A stretch of 38,296 bases of DNA from Cytophagales bacterium (lineage in GTDB: Bacteria; Bacteroidota; Bacteroidia; Cytophagales; Thermoflexibacteraceae). Below the pieces are notes generated by a model. It saw nothing but the letters and a program-made list of their open reading frames with translations. It was not told the DNA's origin and made no database searches. This document shows, piece after piece, positions 23,404-32,777 of this stretch (the stretch's first letter is position 1; each line of letters starts with the position of its first letter). The stretch is taken from assembly GCA_013298985.1 (NCBI GenBank), contig JAAFJS010000027.1:1-38296 (forward strand), written 5' to 3'. Position numbers and translations under genes: made by a program.

Positions 23404-25146
23404 TTAATTTGCCTTGTCCAGCATCTTTATCGTATCTTCTGGGACGCTTTGTAAATCCATTATCAGAAAACCGTCCAGCGCGTCATTGAATTTGGGGTCT
23501 ATGTTGAAGCAAATAATCTTAGAATTTTGGCTGATGTACTTTTTGAGTAAAACAGGAACTTTGGCGTTAGTTGCCTCTATTTCAGATATTTGCGAATCCA
23601 AATCTTTGATATTTTTAAAATTTTGGTTCAATAAAATTTCTGATTCTACAGTTTTCAGCTTGGGCTTAAACTTTTTGCGTGGTTTGATAAATTTTGCCAA
23701 GTCCCAGTCATAGTGGTTTTGCTTGATAAACTTGACCATAAGTTCTTTGGAAAGTGTAGAAAAATTGTTGCTAATACTCACAGGACCAATCAGGTAGCGA
23801 TACTCAGGATTGTTACGAAGATAGAGCAAAACGCCTTTCCAAAGCAAGAAAAGAGAAGCGTGCTTGCCCTGATATTCTGCCACAATGAAAGACCTACCCA
23901 TTTCCAGCGACCTCCGCAAAATAGGTGCAAAACCAACATCAATTTTGAACATCTCGTTCAGGTAAAAGCCCTTGATTTTGAACTTATTATAGAGTTCTGC
24001 GCCACGCCCTATTCGGTAAGCCCCTACCAGCTTTCTTGCCTCTTTGTCCCAAATAAATAGATGCAAATAATGCACATCATACTCGTCAATGTCTATGCTA
24101 CGATTAGTGCCTTCGCCCTCTGCGCGAAAAGTGGTTTCACGCAGGCGACCTATCTCCCTGAGAATGTGAGGAATATCTGTTGCTTCTGCAATAAAAACTT
24201 CATAGTTTTGGTGCTTGATGATGAGGTCTTCCTCGCGTAAGCCTGCCAAGTCTTTTTCTAACTCCTCAGTAGGTATGGCATCTATAATTTGTTCGGGTTT
24301 TGCCTTGATTTTGAATGGATTACGGAAAAATGGGCTGATTTTCAAAGATGAACTTAGCGCATACGTTTTGGCACGCAAGAACCTCAACATCTGGTAGGTA
24401 TTGGACAAATCCTCCAAAGTTTCCGTTTTGATAGGATTACCAATTCGCACCACTACTGTTTCATCTTTTTTATTGAGCATTTCCGAAGGAATTTTGGCAT
24501 CGCGCAGTGAGGAGTTTATCATTCCTAAAATATTGAATAACACACTATTAGAGCCTGAAACATACACAGGAAGTATATTCACTTTTGCTTTTTTGATAAA
24601 CTTTCCTGCATTCAAATCCCACTCTTTGTCTATGATTTTTCTGGAACTTGTCTGGAAATGAGAAACTTCGCCCGCAGGGAAAATGCCAATGGAATTTCCT
24701 TGTTGTAAATAATCAAAAACAGATTTTAACTCATTGACAATCATCATTTTATTGAGTGGCTCGTCAAAGGTAAAAGGAATAAAACTGGACTGTAACTGCG
24801 GCACAGCCTGCAAAAGAGGGTCAGTCATCAGCTTAAAATCGGGACGCTGCTTGGTGAGGATAGAGAGCAAAATCATTTCGTCCAGCGCGCCATACGGGTG
24901 ATTGGCAACGACAATAAATGACCCACGCTTTGGGATTCTATTGAGTTCTTCTTGCGAAACTTCTATCTTGATATTGAGTTCGTTAAGTGCTGTTTCTATA
25001 AATTCTAAGCCTTCTTTGCTTCCTGCTTTCTCGAACAGTTGGTTAAAGCGGTCAATCTTCATCAGTTTCATAAGGGGTACAGCAAGCAACTCCAACTGAT
25101 ATTTGTCTAATTTTAATGTTTTGGTAAAGTCTTCTTTTGTAATCAC
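23404..25146 (-). CDS. olsF: OlsF-like bifunctional lyso-lipid O-acyltransferase and N-acyltransferase
   Basis: 580 residues in two domains. Residues about 50-270 are a PlsC-type acyltransferase: VVANHPYGALDE with His83 and Asp89, and later GIFPAGEVSHF. Residues about 300-500 resemble the OlsB/Acetyltransf_5 GNAT-like N-acyltransferase (EATDIPHILREIGRLRETTF, GAYRIGRGAELYNKFKIKGF, LRRSLEMGRSFIVAEYQGKH). The order matches OlsF, in which the C-terminal part N-acylates an amino acid, usually ornithine, and the N-terminal part adds the second acyl chain, giving an aminolipid of the membrane. The amino acid used here is unknown; Bacteroidota also make glycine lipids with related enzymes. Residues 505-580 are an extra C-terminal region I do not recognise. 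Separated from gcvP by a terminator. Confidence 0.78.
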   Translation of the reverse strand: MITKEDFTKTLKLDKYQLELLAVPLMKLMKIDRFNQLFEKAGSKEGLEFIETALNELNIKIEVSQEELNRIPKRGSFIVVANHPYGALDEMILLSILTKQRPDFKLMTDPLLQAVPQLQSSFIPFTFDEPLNKMMIVNELKSVFDYLQQGNSIGIFPAGEVSHFQTSSRKIIDKEWDLNAGKFIKKAKVNILPVYVSGSNSVLFNILGMINSSLRDAKIPSEMLNKKDETVVVRIGNPIKTETLEDLSNTYQMLRFLRAKTYALSSSLKISPFFRNPFKIKAKPEQIIDAIPTEELEKDLAGLREEDLIIKHQNYEVFIAEATDIPHILREIGRLRETTFRAEGEGTNRSIDIDEYDVHYLHLFIWDKEARKLVGAYRIGRGAELYNKFKIKGFYLNEMFKIDVGFAPILRRSLEMGRSFIVAEYQGKHASLFLLWKGVLLYLRNNPEYRYLIGPVSISNNFSTLSKELMVKFIKQNHYDWDLAKFIKPRKKFKPKLKTVESEILLNQNFKNIKDLDSQISEIEATNAKVPVLLKKYISQNSKIICFNIDPKFNDALDGFLIMDLQSVPEDTIKMLDKAN

Positions 25147-25450
25147 TTTGGTATGATGGTATTTTGTGTGGTTTAGTCAGTTCCAGCCTAATATTTTGAT
25201 ACAAAAATCAAAAAAGTTGTTTTTCTATCTATCATTATCACCAAAAAAGCCTTGATTTTTGCGCTAAAAGATTGATTAGGGCAAAGTAAACAAAAAATTT
25301 GCTTATTCTCCGTATTCTCTGTCTTTAAAATCAAATTTTTAGCTTACTTTTTTCATTTTCTTGTTTTTTGCCTTTTATCTTACAAAAAAACGCTGTCAGC
25401 GGACAAAGCCACTCACAGCGTTTTTCAGTGAAGTCAAAACTGCCTCTCCC
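25147..25450. other. Intergenic region between gcvP and the acyltransferase gene
   Basis: 304 bp. It holds the gcvP terminator (25386-25425) and otherwise AT-rich sequence with no TAnnTTTG match for the downstream gene. Confidence 0.7.
25386..25425 (-). terminator. Rho-independent terminator of gcvP
   Basis: AAAAACGCTGT (25386-25396) pairs with ACAGCGTTTTT (25415-25425), 11 of 11, with further pairing inside including a G-U. On the minus strand the stem runs straight into seven T, 26 bp after the gcvP stop codon. Confidence 0.88.
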
Positions 25451-28354
25451 CTACCCTACTGCACTTTCTGCATATTCTTCTATTGGCGCACAGCTACAAA
25501 CCAAGTTGCGGTCGCCAAAGGCACTGTCTATGCGGCTTACGGTTGCCCACACCTTGTTGTGGCGAAGGTAAGGAAGCGGAAATGCCGCTTTTTCTCGGCT
25601 ATAAGGGCGTTCCCAGTGGTCAGTAATGATAACGGTTTGCGTATGAGGCGCGTGTTTGAGTACATTATCCGTCTTATCAAAGATACCATTCTCTATTTCT
25701 CTGATTTCCTCACGAATCTGCATCATTGCCTCACAAAAGCGGTCAAGTTCTTCTTTGGTTTCGCTTTCTGTGGGTTCTATCATCAGCGTTCCTGCCACTG
25801 GGAAAGAAACCGTAGGCGCATGGAAACCATAGTCCATCAGGCGTTTGGCAATGTCTTCCACTTCTACACCCGCGCTTTGCTTGAACTGGCGGCAATCCAC
25901 AATCATTTCGTGGGCGCATCTTCCATTCTTGCCTATATAAAGGATTGGGTAGTGATTTCTTAGCCTTTCTTTGATGTAATTTGCATTCAAAATCGCTATT
26001 TTCGTTGCCTTGGTCAGTCCTTCGCCGCCCATCATTGCGATATAAGCATAAGAAATGGTGAGGATACTTGCGCTACCATAAGGTGCGGCACTGATTGGTG
26101 TAATTCCTTGACTACCACCTACTTGTACGAGTGGGTGAGCAGGCAAGAAAGGCACTAACTTTTCCACTACGCCAATAGGTCCCATGCCAGGTCCACCGCC
26201 ACCATGCGGAATACAAAAAGTTTTGTGTAAGTTTAGGTGGCAAACGTCAGCCCCAATATTGGCAGGGCTGGTAAGTCCTACTTGGGCATTCATATTTGCG
26301 CCGTCCATATAGACTAAACCGCCGTTTTCATGGATTAATTGGCAAATATCAGTGATTGCTTCCTCAAAAACGCCATGCGTGGAAGGATAAGTAACCATGA
26401 GGCAAGCCAAATCGTCTTTGTGTTCTTGTGCTTTTGCTTTCAAATCTTCTAAATCTACGTTACCATTTTCATCACACTTGGTAACGATAACTTTCATGCC
26501 CGCCATCACTGCGCTGGCAGGGTTCGTGCCATGCGCTGAGGAAGGAATCAAAGCGATATTGCGGTGTCCGTTGCCCTGCGCTAAGTGATACGCACGAATC
26601 ACCATGAGTCCTGCGTACTCGCCCTGCGCGCCCGAATTGGGCTGGAGAGAAACGCCATCAAAACCTGTAACTTCACACAACCATTGCTCTAAATTTTTGA
26701 AAAGCTCTTGATAACCAAGTGTTTGTGCTGTAGGAGCAAATGGGTGCATATTACCAAACTCTGCCCAAGTTACAGGTATCATCTCTGCCGTAGCATTGAG
26801 CTTCATGGTACAAGACCCCAAAGAAATCATGGAATGTGCCAAAGAAATATCCTTGTTTTCCAAGTGTTTGAGGTAGCGCAACATCTCGTGTTCGGTGTGG
26901 TACTTGCTAAAAACGGGGTGCGTAAGGTATGCCGATTTTCTTTGGAGATTTTCAGGAATTTGATTTTTGATGTCCTTTGCTAATTCATTGGTATCAAAAA
27001 TGATTTTCTTTTGCAGGGCAATCGCAAAAATTTCCAAGATTTGATTGATGTCTTCTAATGTATTGGTTTCGTTCAAAGAAATACATATTACTGTATCGTT
27101 TTCATAACGAAAATTAATTTCCTGCAAAGTGGCTAATTTATTGACGTTGTGCTGTAATTCCTCGTTTTCGACATTGATTTTCAGGGTGTCAAAATATGTT
27201 TCGTTTTCAGGTTTTAAGCCCAAAATCGCCAAGCCTCGCGCCAAAAGTTGAGTAAGCCCATAAATTCTTTGAGCAATATTTTTCAAGCCTTCTGCGCCAT
27301 GGTAAACGGAATATGCGCCTGCCATGACCGCCAAAAGTACCTGAGCCGTACAAATATTAGAAGTTGCTTTTTCCCTGCGAATATGCTGTTCACGGGTTTG
27401 CAAAGCCATTCTGTACGCATTGTTGCCTTGTGCGTCTTTGGAAAGCCCAATAATGCGCCCTGGCATCTGGCGTTTGAACTCGTCTTTGGTGGCAAAAAAC
27501 GCCGCATGAGGTCCGCCATAGCCCATAGGCACGCCAAAACGCTGTGCAGAGCCAACTACAATGTCCGCACCCATCTCGCCTGGTGCTTTGAGCATGGTCA
27601 GCGAAAGCAAATCCGCCGCCACTACAATTTTTACCTCATGCTCGTGCGCCGCCTCGATAAAATGCGTATAATCAATGATTTCGCCGTCTTTGGCAGGATA
27701 CTGTAAAAGTACGCCAAAAAGTGAAGGGTCAGTAATATCTATCTGTAAATGATTTCCAATGACAAGTTCCACACCCAAAGGCTCAGTGCGTGTTTTGAGC
27801 AAATCTATGGTCTGAGGAAAACAAAGCTCAGATACAAAAAACTTGTTTGCATCTTTTTTTGCCTTGCTTTTCACTGCCAGCAGCAGGTGCATTGCCTCTG
27901 CCGCCGCCGTAGCCTCGTCAAGAAGAGAAGCGTTCGCAATTTCCATTTGGGTCAAATCCAAAATTGTAGTCTGGAAATTGATGACTGCTTCCAGCCTTCC
28001 TTGTGCGATTTCGGCTTGGTAAGGCGTGTACGCAGTGTACCAGCCTGGATTTTCCAAGATATTTCGCAAAATCACAGGCGGGGTGATGCACTCATAATAC
28101 CCTAAGCCAATGTACGATTTAAAAATTTTATTTTTTTGTGCTAATTTTTTAAAACTTTTCAAAAATTCGTATTCGCTTTGTGCAGGAGGCAAGTTCAAAG
28201 ATTTGCTTAAACGAATATTGGCAGGTACGGTCTGCGCGATAAGCTCGTCCAAAGTGTTTGCCTGAACGGTTTTTAACATTTCGTCGATTTGCGCTTGGTC
28301 AGCACCGAGATGACGGCTCTCAAACTTTTCAGTGTTGTTTATGTTAATTTTCAT
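25451..28354 (-). CDS. gcvP: Glycine dehydrogenase (decarboxylating), P-protein of the glycine cleavage system
   Basis: PLP enzyme that decarboxylates glycine and passes the aminomethyl group to lipoylated H-protein. 967 residues, the length of the single-chain form, with both halves present: the N-terminal half ([15 protein letters not shown], then [40 protein letters not shown]) and the catalytic half ([71 protein letters not shown] with PLP Lys711). No frame damage. gcvT and gcvH are not adjacent, so the system is dispersed. Upstream is a candidate promoter, downstream a strong terminator, so it is probably monocistronic. Confidence 0.97.
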   Translation of the reverse strand: MKININNTEKFESRHLGADQAQIDEMLKTVQANTLDELIAQTVPANIRLSKSLNLPPAQSEYEFLKSFKKLAQKNKIFKSYIGLGYYECITPPVILRNILENPGWYTAYTPYQAEIAQGRLEAVINFQTTILDLTQMEIANASLLDEATAAAEAMHLLLAVKSKAKKDANKFFVSELCFPQTIDLLKTRTEPLGVELVIGNHLQIDITDPSLFGVLLQYPAKDGEIIDYTHFIEAAHEHEVKIVVAADLLSLTMLKAPGEMGADIVVGSAQRFGVPMGYGGPHAAFFATKDEFKRQMPGRIIGLSKDAQGNNAYRMALQTREQHIRREKATSNICTAQVLLAVMAGAYSVYHGAEGLKNIAQRIYGLTQLLARGLAILGLKPENETYFDTLKINVENEELQHNVNKLATLQEINFRYENDTVICISLNETNTLEDINQILEIFAIALQKKIIFDTNELAKDIKNQIPENLQRKSAYLTHPVFSKYHTEHEMLRYLKHLENKDISLAHSMISLGSCTMKLNATAEMIPVTWAEFGNMHPFAPTAQTLGYQELFKNLEQWLCEVTGFDGVSLQPNSGAQGEYAGLMVIRAYHLAQGNGHRNIALIPSSAHGTNPASAVMAGMKVIVTKCDENGNVDLEDLKAKAQEHKDDLACLMVTYPSTHGVFEEAITDICQLIHENGGLVYMDGANMNAQVGLTSPANIGADVCHLNLHKTFCIPHGGGGPGMGPIGVVEKLVPFLPAHPLVQVGGSQGITPISAAPYGSASILTISYAYIAMMGGEGLTKATKIAILNANYIKERLRNHYPILYIGKNGRCAHEMIVDCRQFKQSAGVEVEDIAKRLMDYGFHAPTVSFPVAGTLMIEPTESETKEELDRFCEAMMQIREEIREIENGIFDKTDNVLKHAPHTQTVIITDHWERPYSREKAAFPLPYLRHNKVWATVSRIDSAFGDRNLVCSCAPIEEYAESAVG

Positions 28355-28395
28355 GTATTTATAACTGAGGAATCTTATTTTTCAAAAAAATTTGA

Positions 28396-28427
28396 CAAAG
28401 ATAACAAACTAACATCATGATTTGCAA
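28396..28427 (-). promoter_or_regulatory. Candidate promoter of gcvP
   Basis: On the minus strand TTG (28425-28427), 21 bp spacer, TATCTTTG (28396-28403) matching TAnnTTTG. The -7 element is 42 bp upstream of the ATG at 28354. Confidence 0.5.
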
Positions 28428-28490
28428 TTTTGTTTTGTAGGAAGTGTTTGAAGGATTGGAGAAACGAAAATTTTAGGCAAAAGTAGGATT

Positions 28491-28546
28491 TAAGTAATTA
28501 TGAATTATTAATTATGAACGGTTCGCCGCTGCGATTATGAATTAAT
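28491..28546 (-). repeat. Inverted short copy of the heptad repeat
   Basis: Read on the minus strand, 28546 to 28491 contains ATTCATAAT, a GC-rich insert around 28519-28533, then TTCATAAT, TAATAATTCAT and the closing AATTACTTA. The last piece is the same end found after the heptads at 3883-3907. Confidence 0.65.
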
Positions 28547-28661
28547 GAAAAATTAATACAAAACACTGATAAACAATGTTTTATGAAATAATTATACTGT
28601 AAACTAATTTTGTATTTTACTTAAAATATTATTAGAGGTACAAACTGTTTTGTAGAAAAAA

Positions 28662-28902
28662 GCTGTCAGGTTTTGTACATTCGTGCTACAAGGAGTTATT
28701 AATTTGTATGTATTAAAGTCCTGTTAAGGACTTAATATTGGTAGCAAAATATTCCTTCAAAACAATCCAACCTCCGTTAGGAGTTTAATGTTATTCAACT
28801 CCTAACGGAGTTGTTACCTGTTTTTAAATCTACTCTACTACCAATATTTAACACCTAACGGTGTATAATAATTTAAGGCACGAATGTAGAAAACCTGACA
28901 GC
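28662..28902. repeat. Nested palindromic element B with 25 bp terminal inverted repeats
   Basis: Terminal arms 28662-28686 and 28878-28902 match at 24 of 25 positions when one is inverted (start GCTGTCAGGTTTT, end ACATTCGTGC). Inside are four hairpins: 28718-28731 (stem GTCCT/AGGAC, loop GTTA), 28772-28783 (CTCC/GGAG, loop GTTA), 28797-28812 (AACTCC/GGAGTT, loop TAAC) and 28851-28864 (ACACC/GGTGT, loop TAAC). Centres are 53, 27 and 53 bp apart. AATATTGGTAG (28734-28744) and CTACCAATATT (28838-28848) form a perfect nested inverted repeat. Same plan as the element at 2680-2839. Confidence 0.88.
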
Positions 28903-28917
28903 AAGATTGTATTTTCG

Positions 28918-29565
28918 TTAAATAGATTTTTTTGCCAAATAGAAATCAACCATTTCCAAATCGCTTTTTTCACGTGCTTCCAGTTCGTCTAAGGTTTTGG
29001 GAGCAGGAACGATTACTTTGTCGCCTTCATTCCAGTTTAGCGGACAGGCAACTTTGTGTGTATCAACTGTTTGCAAAGCCTTCAGTGTGCGCTTAATTTC
29101 GTGCATATTGCGCCCTACATTTAGCGGATAGTACATAATGAGGCGGATTTTCAGATTGGGGTCTATGAAAAATACGGCTCTGACAGCCGCAGTTTCGCTT
29201 TCGCCAGGCTGAATCATGCCATAAAGTTTGGAAACTTTCATGTCCACATCTGCCACCAAAGGGAAGCGCATCATCACGCCCAAATTCTTGTTTACGTTGC
29301 TGACCCACGCGATATGAGAGTGAATACTATCTACGCTAACACCCATCAGCTTGGTATTCTGGCTTTTAAAAAACTCGTCTTCCATGGCAAAGCCCGAAAG
29401 CTCAGTGGTGCAAACAGGCGTAAAATCGGCAGGGTGCGAGAACAAAATGAGCCAGCTACCCTTGGCATAGTCAGATAGTTTGATTTTACCATGCGTGCTA
29501 TTTGCCTCAAAATCAGGAGCATTATCGCCAATTCTTGGCATCATGTTTACTTGTGTGTTTTCCAT
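28918..29565 (-). CDS. Prx6-type peroxiredoxin
   Basis: Thiol peroxidase that reduces hydrogen peroxide and organic peroxides; cytoplasmic, 215 residues. The peroxidatic centre is HPADFTPVCTTEL with Cys52. Conserved RFPLVADVDMKVSKLYGM and RAVFFIDPNLKIRLIMYYPLNVGRNM follow (the Arg of the active site is in the latter block), and the long C-terminal segment with CPLNWNEGDKVIVPAPKT is diagnostic of the Prx6 subfamily rather than AhpC. One more Cys occurs in HKVACPLNW near residue 178, so a resolving role cannot be excluded. No thioredoxin or OxyR gene is adjacent. Element B starts 16 bp beyond the stop codon. Confidence 0.93.
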   Translation of the reverse strand: MENTQVNMMPRIGDNAPDFEANSTHGKIKLSDYAKGSWLILFSHPADFTPVCTTELSGFAMEDEFFKSQNTKLMGVSVDSIHSHIAWVSNVNKNLGVMMRFPLVADVDMKVSKLYGMIQPGESETAAVRAVFFIDPNLKIRLIMYYPLNVGRNMHEIKRTLKALQTVDTHKVACPLNWNEGDKVIVPAPKTLDELEAREKSDLEMVDFYLAKKSI

Positions 29566-29663
29566 TGTTTTGTTAGAGTTTTAGAATTGAAGTTTTAAAA
29601 CTTTTATTTTAAATTTAGTTAATTTATATTTTCTTTTCACGAAGGTTGATGTAAATATTCCTT

Positions 29664-30770
29664 TTACCAACTTTCCAAAAACGCAATCAAATCAGTCATC
29701 CTTGGGCTTTCCCCGTTTTGTACGTAGGCACCCGAAGTTGCCATGCCCAGCAGCGCGCACTGTGCCTGTTCCATACCCAGCAATAAACCAAGACAATAGC
29801 CTGCGTTCAGGTTATCGCCGCCGCCTGTCAGCACTTTGGGGTGAGGCACTATTTTGCCTTGTATGTGTTCCAGTCCATTTTGCGAGCAAACAAGTGTGCT
29901 TCCTGTGGGGTGAATCAGCAAATATTGGATATTTAACTTATTGAAAATGAATTGTGTAATTTCTTCTAATGCGATTCCGTTGGCGGTGGTATCGTTCAAA
30001 GGCAATTCGTTTAGCGCAAGCCATATTTTGCGTGTTTCGTTCTCATTCATGCCCAGCGTTACTGTTCCTAAGTTGGCAAACTCGCTGATTAAGTCCAGTG
30101 CTTGTACGATTTCGTCAGGGGATTTTTTGCTGGGGTCGCAGAGGTCAAACAGGTAGTGCTTGTTGGGGTTGCCCAAGGGTCTGACCACCTCAGAGAGTAT
30201 GCCGCGCCAAATATCGGTACTGTGCGGTAGATTTACCCAATCTACCAGTGCAACTACTTGGCTTTTAGCGATATAGCTCATAATGTTTTCTAAACCAATC
30301 ACACTTTTGAGGTATGACCAATTTACGCGCTCAAACGTCCCTAAGTCAGAAAACATCAGCTTGCCATCTCCAAATTCCATGGCGTTGGTGATACCCGAAT
30401 GTCCGTAGGTAATGGGCTGACAGAGAGGGTGCATGGTTTTAAATTCGGCACTGAGCTGGGGGAAACCCATAGAGCCTAAGCAGTAGTTTTTTACGCCCAA
30501 GCTCGCCAGCGCATTTGCCAAAATGGGTGCATTCCCTCCTATTTTTGTTTCTTGGGTATGAATTTCTACTTGTCCGCTTTTGCCTGCCAGCGTTCCTAAG
30601 TGCGCGGCAAAGTCTGCAATAGTCGCAAAATAAGTAGATTGCCCATCACTTTCTTTGCGCTTGACGGGGTGCTGAATATAGTCCAGATAGCCATCAAAGC
30701 CTACAAACATTTGGTAGGGCAAGGTTTTGTTGTTTAGTTCCGAAAGTTGAGCAATGGTTTCTTTTATCAT
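29664..30770 (-). CDS. PfkB-family carbohydrate/nucleoside kinase
   Basis: 368 residues, longer than the usual 300-330. Ribokinase-fold features: VGFDGYLDYI at the N-terminus (substrate-binding Asp), KIGGNAPILANALASLGVKNYCLG (GGN motif at about 97-101), and HPKVLTGGGDNLNAGYCLGLLLG, the anion-hole and catalytic Asp motif, in which GGGDN replaces the more common GAGD order. ATP-dependent phosphorylation of a sugar or nucleoside hydroxyl is expected; the substrate is not predictable. The divergence of the last motif and the long insertions suggest a Bacteroidota-specific subfamily. It lies 98 bp upstream of the peroxiredoxin gene on the same strand, possibly co-transcribed. Confidence 0.85.
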   Translation of the reverse strand: MIKETIAQLSELNNKTLPYQMFVGFDGYLDYIQHPVKRKESDGQSTYFATIADFAAHLGTLAGKSGQVEIHTQETKIGGNAPILANALASLGVKNYCLGSMGFPQLSAEFKTMHPLCQPITYGHSGITNAMEFGDGKLMFSDLGTFERVNWSYLKSVIGLENIMSYIAKSQVVALVDWVNLPHSTDIWRGILSEVVRPLGNPNKHYLFDLCDPSKKSPDEIVQALDLISEFANLGTVTLGMNENETRKIWLALNELPLNDTTANGIALEEITQFIFNKLNIQYLLIHPTGSTLVCSQNGLEHIQGKIVPHPKVLTGGGDNLNAGYCLGLLLGMEQAQCALLGMATSGAYVQNGESPRMTDLIAFLESW

Positions 30771-30859
30771 TTTTTGAAACGGTTTTATTCGTAAAAATCA
30801 GTGGTTACGCCAAAATTCTTAAAAGTTTTGTAATTTTACATATTCAATTTTATTTTTAA

Positions 30860-31426
30860 ATGACAAATTACAAATTAATTTTGGCATCACAGTCGCCGCG
30901 CCGCCAGCAACTGTTAAAGCAAATGGGTTATGAGTTTGAGGTGCGCCTCAAAGAAACAGACGAAACTGTGCCTCTTGATGTTCTCGCCCACAAAGTTCCG
31001 CTATTTTTGGCACAAAAAAAGGCGGCTACTTTCAGTAATGATTTGAAAGACAATGAGTTACTTATTACTGCCGATACGATTGTGATTATTGATGGTGAGA
31101 TTCTCAATAAGCCACAAGATGAAAGAGAAGCGTTTGAGATGCTCTCCAAACTTTCGGGTAAGGCACATGAAGTAGTTACAGGTTTTTGTCTTAGTTCTTT
31201 GGAAAAACAAGTTACGGACAGTGACACTACTTTGGTCTTTTTCAAGCACTTAACTACACAAGAAATTTATTTTTACATCAGAAACTATGCACCTTTTGAC
31301 AAGGCTGGGAGCTACGGCGCACAAGATTGGATTGGGTTGGTGGGCGTAGAACGCATCGAAGGCTCGTACTTCAATGTGATGGGGCTTCCTACCCACAAAT
31401 TATATAAAGCGTTGGTGGCTTTTTAA
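30860..31426 (+). CDS. maf: Maf/YhdE-type nucleotide pyrophosphatase
   Basis: 188-residue Maf-family protein that hydrolyses non-canonical or dTTP/UTP nucleotides to monophosphates; early literature links it to septum inhibition. LILASQSPRRQQLLKQMGYEFEV holds the SxSPRR phosphate-binding motif, ITADTIVIIDGEILNKPQD the acidic motif, and LSGKAHEVVTGF and FDKAGSYGAQDWIG the rest of the family pattern. It is monocistronic: divergent from the PfkB gene and followed by a strong terminator. Confidence 0.95.
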   Translation: MTNYKLILASQSPRRQQLLKQMGYEFEVRLKETDETVPLDVLAHKVPLFLAQKKAATFSNDLKDNELLITADTIVIIDGEILNKPQDEREAFEMLSKLSGKAHEVVTGFCLSSLEKQVTDSDTTLVFFKHLTTQEIYFYIRNYAPFDKAGSYGAQDWIGLVGVERIEGSYFNVMGLPTHKLYKALVAF

Positions 31427-31461
31427 GTTTTAGGGGGTTGGGGATTTGAATAATCAAACAC

Positions 31462-31490
31462 CAATGCCAGTACGGGGGATACTGGCATTG
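31462..31490. terminator. Bidirectional terminator between maf and the TPR gene
   Basis: CAATGCCAGTA (31462-31472) and TACTGGCATTG (31480-31490) pair perfectly around a 7-nt loop, with TTTGTTTTTG after it and AATCAAACA before it, giving T-rich ends in both directions. It serves maf on the plus strand and can serve the minus-strand gene ending at 31530. Confidence 0.88.
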
Positions 31491-31529
31491 TTTGTTTTTG
31501 ATTATGTATAAGGTATTAGTTTTGGCTAT

Positions 31530-32750
31530 TTATGATTTTGGAATTACATTTTCATAAGCAATAAGCATAATTTGTACTGCTTTACGGATAGCTTCTTTGT
31601 GGGAAAAATCTTTGGTGCTATCTTTTTCCAATAGCTTTGCTTTGGAAATAATGGGATTAGGGATAGCCCCCTCAGTCATTTTTCCTATTGCTTTTTCCTG
31701 TATCGTATTACTATTTTTGCTGTAAATCACTTCCAGATAATCTTTGGGAGAAAAACGCCATTCCATACCATCACCAGTAGCATGATGTATGTGTACGACC
31801 AAATCATCAGGGGTTGCACCTTGATTTACAAAAATATAGGTGGTAAAAACCACATAAACCATCTCACTTTTATCCATTTTCTTAACTACAAGGTCGTATC
31901 TATTGCCTTTGATGTCTTTCGTAACATTGTAGTAATAAGTAAGATTTGGTTCTTTTACATTTCCCATGAAAGCATTTGGGTTTTCTGCCACATAGTAAAA
32001 ATATTTTTCCATGCCTTCGGGAAGTAACCACTTTTCTTTTTGTAATACATCGCGCAACTCGTCCAACTGCTCAACCGTTGGTGCTTCACCATATACATCT
32101 GTAATTACTTTGGTGCGAAGAGCAGAACTTGCGTCCTCAAATTTGATGAAAGAAAGCCCCATGTGTTCCAGTTTGTCATAGTAAGAAGCTCCTTCTGCAA
32201 TACTGGCAAAGGTATGTGTACTGATGTATTTTTGGGTTTCATCATTTGCATTAGAGATTGGTTTGTTATCTCGCTTGGCAATGGCTCTTTCCAAAAAGTG
32301 TTTTACTTCCTCATTATCAGGCACCATGGTACTTGCTTTGGTAAAGTCCTCCACTGCCTGAGCATACATAGAAAGTTTGTAACGGGCATAGCCTCTGTGC
32401 ATAAAATGGAAATAATTGGGCTTGCCTATTTGGATAGCTTTGTCAAAGTCAGGTAGGGATTCTTTGTAAAATCCTGCATTTTCTTTTGCTAATGCCCTGA
32501 AATAATAGACTTCGGGCTTATTGATACCCATTTGGGTTGCTTTGTCAAAATCTTTGACGGCATTTTCGTACTCACCTGTATAAAAGTAGCCCAAACCTCT
32601 GTCCATGTGCAGGTCGCCTGTATTAGTTGTTTGTAGTAAATTGTCGAAGTACATCAGTGCTTTGACGTTAGTTTCGTACTGCTGACTTTGGCTGTACGCC
32701 ATATATGCACAAAAGAATAAAGTGATAAAAATACTGATTTGTTTTTTCAT
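31530..32750 (-). CDS. Secreted TPR-repeat protein
   Basis: 406 residues with a signal peptide (QISIFITLFFCAYMAYSQ). Residues about 46-150 contain three to four TPR motifs (GLGYFYTGEYENAVKDFDKA, YFRALAKENAGFYKESLPDF and MHRGYARYKLSMYAQAVEDF, then KHFLERAIAKRD). The following 250 residues form a domain I do not recognise, with aromatic-rich strands (EKYFYYVAENPNAFMGN, VVKKMDKSEMVYVVFTTYIF) and a His-rich segment VVHIHHATGDGMEW. TPRs imply protein binding in the periplasm. It is the last of five minus-strand envelope genes and starts 27 bp after the OmpA-like gene, so the two are very likely co-transcribed. Confidence 0.8.
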   Translation of the reverse strand: MKKQISIFITLFFCAYMAYSQSQQYETNVKALMYFDNLLQTTNTGDLHMDRGLGYFYTGEYENAVKDFDKATQMGINKPEVYYFRALAKENAGFYKESLPDFDKAIQIGKPNYFHFMHRGYARYKLSMYAQAVEDFTKASTMVPDNEEVKHFLERAIAKRDNKPISNANDETQKYISTHTFASIAEGASYYDKLEHMGLSFIKFEDASSALRTKVITDVYGEAPTVEQLDELRDVLQKEKWLLPEGMEKYFYYVAENPNAFMGNVKEPNLTYYYNVTKDIKGNRYDLVVKKMDKSEMVYVVFTTYIFVNQGATPDDLVVHIHHATGDGMEWRFSPKDYLEVIYSKNSNTIQEKAIGKMTEGAIPNPIISKAKLLEKDSTKDFSHKEAIRKAVQIMLIAYENVIPKS

Positions 32751-32777
32751 GTGTTTAAATATTTGAAAATGAGTGAA

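Larger units (their letters stand above)
28355..28917. other. 563 bp intergenic region with repeats
   Basis: Contains the gcvP promoter candidate, an inverted copy of the heptad repeat (28491-28546) with a GC-rich insert, and the palindromic element B (28662-28902). No coding frame is supported. Confidence 0.8.

Noticed and set aside
25361-25963. Open frame of 200 codons on the plus strand across the end of gcvP
   Set aside because: It is antisense to conserved gcvP sequence and runs through the gcvP terminator. No recognisable protein features.
28662-28902. Insertion sequence bounded by terminal inverted repeats
   Set aside because: The 241 bp interval has no open frame for a transposase, and no clear target duplication flanks it. 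A non-autonomous element remains possible and is reported as such.
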